Source of the DNA: Novipirellula herctigrandis
Lineage (GTDB): Bacteria; Planctomycetota; Planctomycetia; Pirellulales; Pirellulaceae
Direction of reading: 5' to 3'
Length of the DNA: 64,000 nucleotides
Assembly (NCBI GenBank): GCA_007859835.1
Contig: SJPJ01000001.1
Span: 4,190,623 to 4,254,622, forward strand
Below, piece by piece: positions 45,887 through 55,562 of the stretch; position 1 is the stretch's first letter; each line of letters opens with the position of its first letter. A model generated the notes under the pieces. That model saw only the letters and a program-made list of their open reading frames with translations. It made no database searches and was not told the origin of the DNA. The translations under genes and the position numbers were made by a program.

Positions 45887-47035
45887 CTACTTGACCAATT
45901 GCGACCACAAAACACCAGCGGCGATCGCCGAACCGATCACGCCAGCAACGTTTGGTGCCATCGCATGCATGAGCAGGAAGTTTTGTGGGTCGTTTTTCTG
46001 GCCGACCATTTGCACGACGCGTGCAGCATCTGGGACCGCTGAAACGCCGGCTGCACCGACCAGTGGATTGATCTTTTCACGAAGGAACAAGTTCATCACC
46101 TTCGCAAAAATGACCCCGCCCGCTGTCGCAACCGAAAACGCCAATGCACCAAGTCCGAAAATTTTGATGGAGTCCCAATTCAAGAAATAGGGAGCACTGG
46201 TGCTGGCACCGACACAAAATCCGAGGAGGATCGTGACGACGTCGATCATTCCCGTTCGTGCGGTTACCGCAAGTCGTTCCGTTACCGTGCTTTCTTTTAG
46301 CAGATTGCCAAAAAACAGCATGCCGATCAGGACGATCGCACCAGGTGCCAACAGGGTACAGACCAAAAACGCGATGATTGGAAACAGGATACGTTCACGC
46401 GTGGAAACTTGGCGTGCTGCTTTCATCCGAATCACGCGTTCCTCTTTGGTCGTTAACAGCGTCATTATCGGCGGTTGAATCACGGGAACGAGTGCCATGT
46501 ACGAATAAGCTGCAACGGCAATCGCACCAAGCAACTGTGGAGCCAATTTCGCAGAGAGGAAAATCGCCGTGGGGCCGTCCGCACCGCCAATGATTCCAAT
46601 CGCACCCGCTTCACTTGGTGAAAAGCCAAGTGCAATCGCACCGGCGAAGGTGCCAAACACGCCAATTTGAGCGGCAGCACCAAGCAATATCAATTTAGGA
46701 TTCGACATCATGGTCGAAAAGTCGGTCATCGCACCGATCCCGAGAAAGATCAGTGGCGGATAGACCCCGTGCGAAACACCGAAGTAGAGATACTGCATCA
46801 CACTCCCTTCGTCATACACACTCAGCGGCATGCCGGGCACTGCAGGAATGTTCCCCACGACAATCCCAAACCCGATTGGAACCAAAAGTAGTGGTTCGTA
46901 ATCCTTTGCGATCGCTAAGTAAACGAAAATGAGCCCGATGATAATCATCATCGTGTTGCCGAGTTCAAGATTCGGAAACGCGGTGGTGTCGACTAGCTGC
47001 TGCAGCTTCGTGAATAGATACCCAGATAATAACAC
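45887..47035 (-). CDS. mmdB: Sodium-pumping decarboxylase beta subunit
   Basis: 382 residues from a GTG at 47035, with AAAGGAG eight bases ahead, a strong start. About ten to twelve membrane spans. FSPSEAGAIGIIGGADGPTAIFLSAKLAP is the family signature block with the Asp needed for Na+ pumping and decarboxylation in OadB/MmdB, and the end NFLLMHAMAPNVAGVIGSAIAAG is typical. Couples decarboxylation of the biotin-bound carboxyl group to Na+ export. The last gene of the mmdA-C-D-B order. Confidence 0.92.
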   Translation of the reverse strand: MLLSGYLFTKLQQLVDTTAFPNLELGNTMMIIIGLIFVYLAIAKDYEPLLLVPIGFGIVVGNIPAVPGMPLSVYDEGSVMQYLYFGVSHGVYPPLIFLGIGAMTDFSTMMSNPKLILLGAAAQIGVFGTFAGAIALGFSPSEAGAIGIIGGADGPTAIFLSAKLAPQLLGAIAVAAYSYMALVPVIQPPIMTLLTTKEERVIRMKAARQVSTRERILFPIIAFLVCTLLAPGAIVLIGMLFFGNLLKESTVTERLAVTARTGMIDVVTILLGFCVGASTSAPYFLNWDSIKIFGLGALAFSVATAGGVIFAKVMNLFLREKINPLVGAAGVSAVPDAARVVQMVGQKNDPQNFLLMHAMAPNVAGVIGSAIAAGVLWSQLVK

Positions 47036-47174
47036 CTGAGAGGCTCCTTTGATGCAAAATTCGATTTCGTGCTAAGCATAGGTCACACAAAGCGATCGCT
47101 TTGTTGGGTGAAGGCCTATGGTTTTCTTCGTCTGACCGCAGCGCGATCAACGATTGTGTTTGTCTGGTAAGTTC

Positions 47175-47633
47175 TTAACGGTTTCGAGGTTTCAACTTAT
47201 GGGAAGCATGGTGTTGAATTCGTCCTTGCAGGGTCCACGCCAACTCCGATGCCGTCAATTGCCGAGTCCGAACGATTCGATGGGGTTGATCCATGACCTG
47301 GGCGACTGCAGCAGCGATGACAACCGCAATTTCTTCGGGCACTCCACCAACCTCAGCCCCCTTTGCTTCCTTCTTCTTGGCCTTGGCCTTTGGCTTTGGC
47401 TTTGGCTTTGGCTGAGCCCCATGATGGCCGTGAGCAGGAATAATCTTGTCTAGCACCACCATCAGACGCGGCAACAAACTGACGCAACCAATCAAGATCA
47501 ACAGTGCCGAGAAGACGACAAACATCCCCATGACTGCAAGCGGCAAACCGGTCTCTTCAAAAAGAGCATCGGTATTCAATGCAATCAGCGGCATGACAGA
47601 AAATGGTAACGGGTGCAACATGGTAGTGATCAT
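47175..47633 (-). CDS. mmdD: OadG-like small membrane subunit
   Basis: 152 residues from the ATG at 47633 (MITTMLHPL); a longer frame exists but overlaps the biotin gene. One membrane span (VMGMFVVFSALLILIGCVSL) is followed by a KPKPKPKAKAKKK stretch and a short conserved segment (VPEEIAVVIAAAVAQV) found in OadG/MmdD proteins. It assembles the pump and links the biotin subunit. Assigned by position and the single span; conservation is modest. Confidence 0.75.
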   Translation of the reverse strand: MITTMLHPLPFSVMPLIALNTDALFEETGLPLAVMGMFVVFSALLILIGCVSLLPRLMVVLDKIIPAHGHHGAQPKPKPKPKAKAKKKEAKGAEVGGVPEEIAVVIAAAVAQVMDQPHRIVRTRQLTASELAWTLQGRIQHHASHKLKPRNR

Positions 47634-47694
47634 CGTGCGTGGGTAACCAAACGGTGTTGATTTCGACTTGCGAGAGCTTCTGAGTTGTTTGGGT

Positions 47695-48081
47695 CTACTC
47701 GAGCTCGACGAGCACTTGACCGTCCTGAACCGATTCACCAACAGCAACCAAGATGCTCTTCACGGTCGAAGCCGCAGGAGCAATGATTTGGTTTTCCATC
47801 TTCATCGCCTCGAGGACTAGCAACAACTGACCATCGTCAACACTGTCACCTTCTTCGACATCGATCGACAAGATCACTCCCGCCATTGGGCTCGTGATCG
47901 AACCACGCGAAAGTGCCTGCTTCGGTGCAGCCGGCGCCGCAGCCTTCATCGGAGCAGGGGCGATCGTTGGCGCTGGGCCCGCAGGACGAATCGCTGTAGG
48001 TTGTGTGTGCGGGTCCGATTCGAGTGTTTCCACTGTCACGTCATAGGCTTTATCGCCGATCGTGATTCTCAGTTTTTTCAT
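47695..48081 (-). CDS. mmdC: Biotin carrier subunit of the decarboxylase
   Basis: 128 residues. An N-terminal YDVTVETLE strand, an Ala/Pro linker, then a biotinyl domain with VLEAMKMENQI, whose Lys carries biotin. It moves the carboxyl group from the alpha subunit to the membrane beta subunit. Preceded by a 154-base gap after mmdA with no gene seen. Confidence 0.93.
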   Translation of the reverse strand: MKKLRITIGDKAYDVTVETLESDPHTQPTAIRPAGPAPTIAPAPMKAAAPAAPKQALSRGSITSPMAGVILSIDVEEGDSVDDGQLLLVLEAMKMENQIIAPAASTVKSILVAVGESVQDGQVLVELE

Positions 48082-48235
48082 TCTAATACTCTTTCAAGGA
48101 AATCAACGTGGGTTGGATGGAACGAGAACGGGCTGTTTTGCGGATAAGACAGGCCAGCTAAAAAAGGCAGGCCCACTAAACAATACAATTCTGTTCAACA
48201 AAACAGGCCGCTCAACAGTGGGAGCGATTAGACGC

Positions 48236-49789
48236 CTACAGAGGAATCAAACCATGCTTCTTTGGTGGACGCGTTTCGCTCTTCATCAATGTATTGCGTA
48301 GAGCGAGTGAGACAGCACCACGAGTGGCCGCAGGGGTGATCACGTCGGTAATCATACCACGCGATGCAGCCATGTATGGGGATGCGAAACGAGCGTGGTA
48401 TTCATCGGTCAATTCCGTTCGCTTCGCTTGCGGGTCTTCGGCAGCGGCGATTTCTCGGCGGTACAAAATATTCACCGCACCGTTGGCTCCCATGACAGCG
48501 ATTTCCGCAGTGGGCCAAGCAAGAACAACATCAGCCCCGAGGTCGCGACTACACATTGCCAAGTAAGAACCACCGTAGGCTTTACGACAAATCACCGTGA
48601 TCTTTGGCACTGTCGCAGCCGAATAGGCGAACAACATCTTCGCACCATGGCGAATGATTCCGCCTTGCTCTTGTTGAACGCCGGGCAGGAATCCAGGTAC
48701 ATCCACGAGCGTGAGCAGCGGAATATTGAAAGCGTTACAGAACCGAATGAAGCGAGCCGCTTTATCCGATGCGTCGATGTCAATGGTTCCCGCTTTGACC
48801 TTCGGCTGATTCGCAACCACCCCCACAACAATGCCATCGACGCGAGCAAATGCGACGATCATGTTCTGGGCGAACTGCTGATGAACCTCCAAGTATTGGC
48901 CGTTATCGACCACTCGGCGGATCACCTCGTACATATCCATGACGCCCTTGGAATCTTCGGGCACCAATGCGTTCATCGATTCATCAGGCTCCAAACTGAT
49001 CGTCGGGGTCGGCATGTGCGGAGGATTTTCGACATTGTTTGACGGCAGATAGCTCAGCAGTTCGTGCACCAGCGACAGCGCATGTTCGTCATTGTCAGCA
49101 ATGAAGTGAACGTTTCCGCTGATTCCAGCATTCGCTGCAGCGCTTCCGATCTCTTCCATCGTCGTGTCGATGCCGGTAGCCGCCTTGATCACTTGTGGAC
49201 CACAAATGAACATGTTCGCGTTCTCGCGAGTCATGATCAAGAAATCCATCAGAGCAGGCGAGTAGGCCGCACCACCTGCGCAGTTGCCGGCGATCACTGC
49301 GATCTGAGGAACACAGCCGGACAGAACCACATTGCGGTAGAAAACTTGGCCGTATCCCGAAAGAGCATCGACCCCTTCTTGAATCCGTGCTCCGCCGGAA
49401 TCGTTGATGGCAACAAACGGCAAACCGCATTGGCTAGCGTAGTCCATCAGGTCACAGATTTTCTTAGCGTGACGCTGCCCCAAAGCACCGCCACCCACGG
49501 CGGTGTCTTGGCTAAAGGATGCGACCGGACGCCCATCAAGTTGCCCGACCCCCGTCACGACACCGTCGGCTGGCAAGTCCTTCTTTTCCATGCCGAAGTC
49601 GTGACAGCCGTGTTGAACATGGATGCCCCATTCTTGGAACGTGGCATGGTCAAAGAGAGCATCCAGACGCTCGCGAGCCGTCATTTTCCCTTTGGCATGT
49701 TGCTTATCGATACGTTCTTGCCCACCGGCAAATGAGGCCGCCTTTTGGCGTTTTTCCAAATCGTCTAACAGTTCTTGCTTAATAGTCAT
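48236..49789 (-). CDS. mmdA: Methylmalonyl-CoA decarboxylase alpha / PCC-beta-like carboxyltransferase
   Basis: 517 residues from the ATG at 49789 (MTIKQELLDDLEKRQ). Two crotonase-like halves: FVAINDSGGARIQEGVDALSGYG binds acyl-CoA and the C-terminal PLLTLVDVPGFLPGVQQE and KITVICRKAYGGSYLAM bind biotin. The family includes propionyl-CoA carboxylase beta. Here the neighbours are Na+ pump genes, which favours methylmalonyl-CoA decarboxylase. No biotin carboxylase gene adjoins, further supporting decarboxylation. Confidence 0.93.
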   Translation of the reverse strand: MTIKQELLDDLEKRQKAASFAGGQERIDKQHAKGKMTARERLDALFDHATFQEWGIHVQHGCHDFGMEKKDLPADGVVTGVGQLDGRPVASFSQDTAVGGGALGQRHAKKICDLMDYASQCGLPFVAINDSGGARIQEGVDALSGYGQVFYRNVVLSGCVPQIAVIAGNCAGGAAYSPALMDFLIMTRENANMFICGPQVIKAATGIDTTMEEIGSAAANAGISGNVHFIADNDEHALSLVHELLSYLPSNNVENPPHMPTPTISLEPDESMNALVPEDSKGVMDMYEVIRRVVDNGQYLEVHQQFAQNMIVAFARVDGIVVGVVANQPKVKAGTIDIDASDKAARFIRFCNAFNIPLLTLVDVPGFLPGVQQEQGGIIRHGAKMLFAYSAATVPKITVICRKAYGGSYLAMCSRDLGADVVLAWPTAEIAVMGANGAVNILYRREIAAAEDPQAKRTELTDEYHARFASPYMAASRGMITDVITPAATRGAVSLALRNTLMKSETRPPKKHGLIPL

Positions 49790-50467
49790 TTCGATTTCTG
49801 ACGTTAGGGTGGACTGCCGAGAAACGGACCTCCAAAGGGTCCTATACAATTGGCAGTTCTGAGAGTATGCGTTGTGTCGTTCGGGTTCAATAGGGGGGGA
49901 TATTTAGCGTCCAAAACCTCCCGAATCAGCACGCTCGACTGATAACGATACTCAAACAATGGAATATGAATAGTGGTGCGTTCTACTCATTTCGGCATCT
50001 TTCCATCGAATACTTAATGAATGCAACTGTGGCAACTGGCGTACCTTTGCCAATCACGATTTGTGATCTTGAAGACGCGAAGCGGACCGAGGATCGGCAT
50101 TCTTGCCTCGCAGGCATTTCGTGGAAACTTTGACGCCACTAAGCCGTTTACACACCCTTCACCTTGGACGAGGCCAAAGCACAAATGGCACAGAAAACCC
50201 AGTTTTTCTCGCGGAATCCTGCGTCAATAATCCGCATGCCAAACCCTAGAAAACAGGAGACTAGGATCGATGACTGGTCGATTCAATGACTACCCATTGA
50301 CCGCGATTCGCATCCAGGTACCGGCTCGGTTCAAACACATCAAGGCAGCCTCCTTCATCAATTGAAAAGCACTGACTAGAATCGTCGGCGAGAGCGTGTT
50401 TGGGACGCACTCACCCACCTACGATCGAATTCGAATACGCAAATATACTTCTAATTAGGAAATTGAG
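49790..50467. other. Divergent intergenic region between mmdA and the CoA transferase
   Basis: 678 bases, the longest gap. It must hold promoters for both directions. I see no riboswitch core, tRNA or terminator. Weak -10-like hexamers occur but none is convincing. It contains one small open frame (50270-50365) with a Shine-Dalgarno, listed separately. Confidence 0.6.
50270..50365 (+). CDS. Possible 31-residue leader ORF
   Basis: ATG at 50270 has AGGAG at 50255-50259 and encodes 31 residues (start MTGRFNDYPLTAI, end AASFIN) before TGA. It lies about 100 bases ahead of the CoA transferase. It could be a small protein or a translated leader, but it has no known relatives in my memory, so this is weak. 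Spurious reading is quite possible. Confidence 0.2.
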   Translation: MTGRFNDYPLTAIRIQVPARFKHIKAASFIN

Positions 50468-51949
50468 ATGTCAAGCAATGCTTTCCCCCAGCTAACAGCA
50501 GAGGAAGCGGCGGAGTTGATTAACGACAACGATTTTGTGGCGATGAGTGGCTTTACCGCTGCGGGAGCAGCGAAGGCGGTTCCAAGAGCGCTCGCAAAAC
50601 GCGCAACCGCACTACATGAAGAAGGCAAACCATTTCAAATTCGTGTCATCACTGGGGCTTCCACCGGTGCGAGTCTTGATGATCGTTTAGCCGAAGCCGA
50701 TGCCGTTAGTTGGCGAGCGCCTTATCAATCGTCAAAGGCGATGCGTCAAAAGATCAATGCCGGCAAAGTCGCGTTCGTTGACATGCACTTGTCGCACGTT
50801 CCTCAGTCGGTCTTGTTCGGCTTCTTCGGCAAGGTCAACGTTGCGGTGATCGAAGCTTCAGAGATTACCGCAGATGGCAAAGTTTTCTTAACGACCTCGA
50901 TCGGGGCTTCACCGACGTTCTTGAAAACCGCGGATAAGGTCATCATCGAGCTTAACAAACGCCCCAGTCGTCGCATTAGCGACATGGCTGATATTGTCAT
51001 CCCCGAACCACCGCCACATCGACCCGCACTGAGTCTTCAACATCCGCTACAACGAATTGGCAAGACTTATGCGCAAGTCGATCCGAGCAAGATCATCGCC
51101 GTCGTTGAAACCGACGAAGCCGATGAACTAGGCGGCTTTGCTCCACCAGATGAAATGAGTGAAGCGATTGCAGGCCACGTCGTCAATTTCCTGAGCAAAG
51201 AACTTAGTGACGGACGCATACCGCCCGAGTTTTTGCCGCTTCAAAGTGGTGTGGGTAACGTCGCCAACGCAGTGACAAAGAGCATGGGCGATAGTCCCGA
51301 CATTCCCGATTTCTTGATGTACACCGAAGTGTTGCAATCAGCTGCGTTCGACTTGCTTCGTAGCGGACGACTTCGCGGTGCAAGCACCTGTGCGTTGACG
51401 CTCATGCCAGAGCAAATGATTGAACTGGCTGACAACATGAACTACTTTGCCAATCGCATGATCTTGCGTCCGCAAGAGATTTCCAACAACCCTGCGGCGG
51501 TCCGCCAACTTGGTGTTATCGCGCTCAACACGGCCCTCGAAGCTGACATCTACGGCCACGCCAACTCGACCCATGTCAGTGGCAGTGCAATCATGAACGG
51601 CATCGGCGGCAGCGGCGACTTTGCTCGCAACGCGTACCTGTCCGTCTTCTTCTGTCCCTCGATCGCCAAGGGCGGAAAGATCTCAACGATCGTTCCGATG
51701 TGCACCCACGTGGACCACAACGAACACTCGGTTCAGGTGATGGTGACCGAACAAGGGCTAGCGGATCTTCGCGGCCTTGCACCGGAGGCACGAGCGGAGC
51801 GAATCATCGAAAAGTGTGCTCACCCCGATTACCGTTCGTATTTGCATCAGTATGTCAAGGATTCGCGGAACAGCCATATCAAGCACGACCTTGAACATTG
51901 CTTTGACCTGCACAAAAACCTGGCGAAAACCGGATCGATGTTGTCGTAG
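50468..51949 (+). CDS. scpC: Acetyl-CoA hydrolase/transferase family, succinate CoA-transferase-like
   Basis: 493 residues; AGGAAATTGAG precedes the ATG. The Cat1/ScpC-type motifs GFTAAGAAKAVPRALA, FMYTEVLQSA with catalytic Glu287, and HVDHNEHSVQVMVTEQGLADLRGL are clear. This family moves CoA between succinate and acetyl-, propionyl- or butyryl-CoA. Here the neighbours suggest propionyl-CoA:succinate exchange. It reads away from mmdA and ends in a strong terminator. Confidence 0.88.
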   Translation: MSSNAFPQLTAEEAAELINDNDFVAMSGFTAAGAAKAVPRALAKRATALHEEGKPFQIRVITGASTGASLDDRLAEADAVSWRAPYQSSKAMRQKINAGKVAFVDMHLSHVPQSVLFGFFGKVNVAVIEASEITADGKVFLTTSIGASPTFLKTADKVIIELNKRPSRRISDMADIVIPEPPPHRPALSLQHPLQRIGKTYAQVDPSKIIAVVETDEADELGGFAPPDEMSEAIAGHVVNFLSKELSDGRIPPEFLPLQSGVGNVANAVTKSMGDSPDIPDFLMYTEVLQSAAFDLLRSGRLRGASTCALTLMPEQMIELADNMNYFANRMILRPQEISNNPAAVRQLGVIALNTALEADIYGHANSTHVSGSAIMNGIGGSGDFARNAYLSVFFCPSIAKGGKISTIVPMCTHVDHNEHSVQVMVTEQGLADLRGLAPEARAERIIEKCAHPDYRSYLHQYVKDSRNSHIKHDLEHCFDLHKNLAKTGSMLS

Positions 51950-52060
51950 CAGAAACGCTGCGTGAATATCGTCAAAGCCCCCGTTAGGCATTCGGGCCTA
52001 ACCCTGGAATTCAACCCGAAGTTGCGACCAGCCAGGCAGTAAATACGCCGCATTCCCCTG

Positions 52061-52102
52061 GCCTAAAGGCAGAACCCAACCGGTTCCCTTTAGGCTTTTT
52101 TT
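52061..52102 (+). terminator. Strong rho-independent terminator
   Basis: GCCTAAAGG at 52061 pairs with CCTTTAGGC at 52087-52095, with an inner GAACC/GGTTC pair; seven T residues follow (52096 on). It closes the plus-strand CoA transferase gene (stop 51949) 12 bases before the end of the convergent meaB. Confidence 0.85.
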
Positions 52103-52113
52103 GTTCTTGGCGG

Positions 52114-53118
52114 CTACTCTAGCCCCAACGCCGAAAATATCTTTCTCGCTCCGGCCGCAGCGGGCATTTGGCCTTCAAGGACCTGCTGCTCGATGTCACA
52201 GTAGATCTGCTTGACCACCGGATGCGTTTGAATCGACCGCCGCAAATGCTCGTCGACCAGCGCCCATAGCCAACGCAAATTTTGCCTTTGCCTGCGTTCG
52301 ACAAATTCGTTCGTCTCACGGCGTCGTTCACATTTCTTTTCGATCGCTTCCCACACCGATTCGATCCCTGCGTCGTCCCGAGCACTGCAAGTTAAAATCG
52401 TCGGCGCTTTTTCTCGATCATGCCCGGTGAGCGATTCGAGGGCAGTGTGATACTGCCGGGCGGCCAACTCGGCTGCCTTGCGGTTTTCACCATCGGCTTT
52501 GTTCACTGCGATCACGTCGGCGAGCTCCAACAGGCCTCGCTTAATGCCTTGCAACTCATCACCGGCACCAGGAAGCATTAGCGCCAAGAAACAATCCGTC
52601 ATGTCGCAAACCATCGTTTCGGATTGGCCGACACCGACTGTTTCAACCAAGATCACGTCGTAACCGGCCGCTTCGGCGATAAACATTGTCTCGCGAGTCT
52701 TATTGGCAACTCCGCCGAGCGTTCCTGCGGCAGGCGAGGGTCGAATAAAAGCATTCGCTTCGGAAGCCAGCTCGTTCATACGCGTCTTATCGCCGAGGAT
52801 ACTACCGCCACTAACGCCGCTAGACGGGTCGACCGCTAACACGGCAACGAGCAAACCTCGACGCACCAAGTGCATGCCAAGTGCTTCGATAAAAGTACTC
52901 TTGCCGACTCCTGGGACGCCGGTGATTCCTACGCGAAGCGCGTTGCCAGTATACGGCAACAAACGTGTAAGCAGGTCTTCGGCAATGGGACGATGCCGCG
53001 GGCTGCTCGATTCGATTGCCGTCAACGCTTGCGCGAAGACCGACAAATTGCGATCGCGGACGCCAACGAAGTAATCGTCAGCGGTCAATTGTGGTCGGCG
53101 AGTTGCGCCTGTGGACAT
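52114..53118 (-). CDS. meaB: Methylmalonyl-CoA mutase-associated GTPase
   Basis: 334 residues from the ATG at 53118. GITGVPGVGKSTFIEAL (P-loop), VDPSSGVSGGSILGDKTRM, VETVGVGQSE and NKADG match MeaB/ArgK. It loads and protects the B12 cofactor of methylmalonyl-CoA mutase using GTP. It lies 258 bases downstream of mutB on the same strand, with an unusual large hairpin between them. Confidence 0.95.
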   Translation of the reverse strand: MSTGATRRPQLTADDYFVGVRDRNLSVFAQALTAIESSSPRHRPIAEDLLTRLLPYTGNALRVGITGVPGVGKSTFIEALGMHLVRRGLLVAVLAVDPSSGVSGGSILGDKTRMNELASEANAFIRPSPAAGTLGGVANKTRETMFIAEAAGYDVILVETVGVGQSETMVCDMTDCFLALMLPGAGDELQGIKRGLLELADVIAVNKADGENRKAAELAARQYHTALESLTGHDREKAPTILTCSARDDAGIESVWEAIEKKCERRRETNEFVERRQRQNLRWLWALVDEHLRRSIQTHPVVKQIYCDIEQQVLEGQMPAAAGARKIFSALGLE

Positions 53119-53233
53119 GAGATTTCCTAATCGTGGACATACAAATCTTAGGCATAGGAGGGGAAGCGTCCTATGCATTCACCTACAACCATTCAAACTA
53201 GCCAAGTGACTGAACGAGACTACAAAAGCAAGA

Positions 53234-53346
53234 GCCAGCAGCCTCGCCCGTTTGCCGTCGCACTCATCGCGATGCAAACGGCCGAGCCTGCTGGCCCTAG
53301 GTTATCTTAAATTCAGTCGGACCTCGGCCCACGGAATGGGGCCGAG
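53234..53346. other. Large inverted repeats between mutB and meaB
   Basis: Arms 53234-53255 and 53274-53295 (22 bases each) pair at 20 of 22 positions across an 18-base loop. A second, smaller one pairs 53323-53330 (CTCGGCCC) with 53339-53346. The second lies 30 bases after the mutB stop. Neither has a T-tract on the minus strand. They may be a terminator, an mRNA stabiliser or a dispersed repeat. Confidence 0.75.
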
Positions 53347-53375
53347 AAAAACGCTGGGCGACTAGCCCGATCCCA

Positions 53376-55562
53376 TTACGCCGAAGCTAGCGAGATTTCT
53401 AATTGGTCGGCCAGCTTTTGCAGAAGCATGATTGCCGCGTCGCTGATCACCGTTCCTGGGCCAAACACAGCTGCGGCACCGGCATCGTAGAGCGATTGGT
53501 AATCTTGGGGCGGAATCACTCCACCGGCGACAATCATAATGTCGTCGCGACCAAGTTTGCCAAGCTCTTCCTTTAGCTCAGGCACGAGCGTCAAGTGACC
53601 CGCTGCGAGTGAACTAACGCCGACGATGTGAACATCGTTCTCAACTGCTTGTTTGGCCGTTTCCCCAGGAGTACGAAACAGCGGGCCGATGTCAACGTCG
53701 AAACCAAGGTCAGCAAACGCCGATGCAATGACTTTCTGGCCACGGTCGTGCCCATCTTGGCCCATTTTTGCGACCATGATGCGGGGGCGTCGGCCCTCAG
53801 CCTTTTCAAACTGCTCAACCAGATCCAGTACTCTCTTCATTGAATCGTGTCCCTTGATTTCCCCCGCATAGACACCGCGGACGGCTTGCACGGGTGCTTC
53901 GTAACGACCGTAGACTTCTTCCAACGCGGCACTCATTTCGCCGACCGTTGCCTTGGCACGTGCCGCGTCGACTGCCAATTCAAGCAAGTTGCCCGACTTG
54001 TCTTTCGCAGCCGCCGTCAAGGCAGCCAACTTCGCGTCCACTTCGGATTGATCCCGCTCGGCACGGAGCTTTTTCAAACTCTCGACCTGTGCGGTGCGAA
54101 CAGCCGTGTTGTCGACCTGCAAGACTTTCAATTCGTCTTCGACTTCCAAACGATACTTGTTCATCCCAATCACGGGCTGCTTGCCCGAGTCGATATGAGC
54201 TTGCGTTCGAGCGGCCGCCTCTTCGATTCGCATCTTTGGAATGCCGGCTTGGATCGCCTGGGTCATTCCGCCGACTTCTTCCACTTCCAAAATGTGCCCC
54301 CAGGCACGCTCGGCCAAATCGTGAGTCAATTTTTCAAGGAAGTAGCTGCCGCCCCAGGCGTCGACGACGCTGCAGGTATCGGTTTCCTGCTGCAAGAATA
54401 ACTGCGTATTACGAGCAATCCGGGCTGAGAAGTCGGTCGGCAATGCGATCGCTTCGTCAAGTGCGTTGGTGTGCAACGATTGCGTATGACCATGCGTCGC
54501 TGCCATCGCTTCGACACACGTACGGATGACGTTGTTATAAACGTCTTGAGCCACAAGGCTCCATCCGCTCGTTTGGCTGTGCGTTCGCAGTGACAAGCTC
54601 TTCGGATTTTTGGGATCAAACTGTTTGATCAGTTTCGCCCAAATCAATCGAGCCGCTCGCATCTTGGCCACTTCCATGAAGTAGTTCATGCCGATGCCCC
54701 AGAAGAACGACAGGCGAGGGCAGAATGCATCAACATTCAAATTCGCTTTGATTCCGGTTCGGACGTATTCAAGCCCATCAGCCAACGTGTAGGCCAACTC
54801 CAAGTCAGCCGTCGCACCGGCTTCTTGCATATGGTAACCGCTGATACTGATGCTATTGAACTTCGGCATCGCTCGTGAAGTGTAGTCGAAGATGTCGGCG
54901 ATAATCCGAACACTTGGCTCCGGCGGATAGATATAGGTGTTACGAACCATGAACTCTTTCAGAATGTCGTTTTGAATCGTTCCTGAAAGCTGCTCTGGCT
55001 TAACTCCCTGCTCTTCAGCTGCAACGATGTAAAGCGCCAACACAGGAAGAACCGCACCATTCATCGTCATCGATACGCTCATCTTGTCGAGCGGGATGCC
55101 GTCAAAGAGCGTTCGCATGTCGTAGATGCTGTCGATCGCCACGCCTGCCATGCCGACATCGCCGCCGACACGCGGGTGATCCGAATCGTATCCACGGTGG
55201 GTCGCCAAATCGAACGCGATACTGAGGCCCTTTTGACCAGCGGCCAAGTTGCGGCGATAGAAAGCGTTGGATTCTTTCGCGGTCGAAAAACCGGCGTATT
55301 GACGGACTGTCCACGGTCGCATGACGTACATCGTGGCGTAAGGGCCACGGATAAACGGGGCGAAACCGGGCATCGTCTCCAGATGGTCGCAGTCCTTCAG
55401 GTCTTCTTCGGAGTACAACGCATTGATCGGAAGCTGTTCGGGTGTTTTCCAGCTCAGCCGGTCTTCGTTTTCGCTGACCGCCTTTTTCCACGATTCGAGC
55501 GAAGCCTCAGACTTCGAAGGGGATTGCAGTGGGACTTCGGTAAAGTTAGGGATTGCATTCAT
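53376..55562 (-). CDS. mutB: Methylmalonyl-CoA mutase large subunit
   Basis: 728 residues, overlapping mutA by one base (TAATG). [21 protein letters not shown] (substrate Tyr and CoA region), [12 protein letters not shown] (His of the active site) and [16 protein letters not shown] near residue 600, a DxHxxG cobalamin motif, are all intact. Converts (R)-methylmalonyl-CoA and succinyl-CoA into each other with adenosylcobalamin. The YATMY Tyr and the length favour methylmalonyl- over isobutyryl-CoA mutase. Confidence 0.97.
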   Translation of the reverse strand: MNAIPNFTEVPLQSPSKSEASLESWKKAVSENEDRLSWKTPEQLPINALYSEEDLKDCDHLETMPGFAPFIRGPYATMYVMRPWTVRQYAGFSTAKESNAFYRRNLAAGQKGLSIAFDLATHRGYDSDHPRVGGDVGMAGVAIDSIYDMRTLFDGIPLDKMSVSMTMNGAVLPVLALYIVAAEEQGVKPEQLSGTIQNDILKEFMVRNTYIYPPEPSVRIIADIFDYTSRAMPKFNSISISGYHMQEAGATADLELAYTLADGLEYVRTGIKANLNVDAFCPRLSFFWGIGMNYFMEVAKMRAARLIWAKLIKQFDPKNPKSLSLRTHSQTSGWSLVAQDVYNNVIRTCVEAMAATHGHTQSLHTNALDEAIALPTDFSARIARNTQLFLQQETDTCSVVDAWGGSYFLEKLTHDLAERAWGHILEVEEVGGMTQAIQAGIPKMRIEEAAARTQAHIDSGKQPVIGMNKYRLEVEDELKVLQVDNTAVRTAQVESLKKLRAERDQSEVDAKLAALTAAAKDKSGNLLELAVDAARAKATVGEMSAALEEVYGRYEAPVQAVRGVYAGEIKGHDSMKRVLDLVEQFEKAEGRRPRIMVAKMGQDGHDRGQKVIASAFADLGFDVDIGPLFRTPGETAKQAVENDVHIVGVSSLAAGHLTLVPELKEELGKLGRDDIMIVAGGVIPPQDYQSLYDAGAAAVFGPGTVISDAAIMLLQKLADQLEISLASA

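Noticed and set aside
48395-49042. Long plus-strand open frame opposite mmdA
   Set aside because: Antisense shadow of a strongly conserved gene, without recognisable motifs.
53323-53346. Rho-independent terminator of mutB
   Set aside because: The stem is good, but the A-run lies on the wrong side for the minus strand, so there is no T-tract after it.
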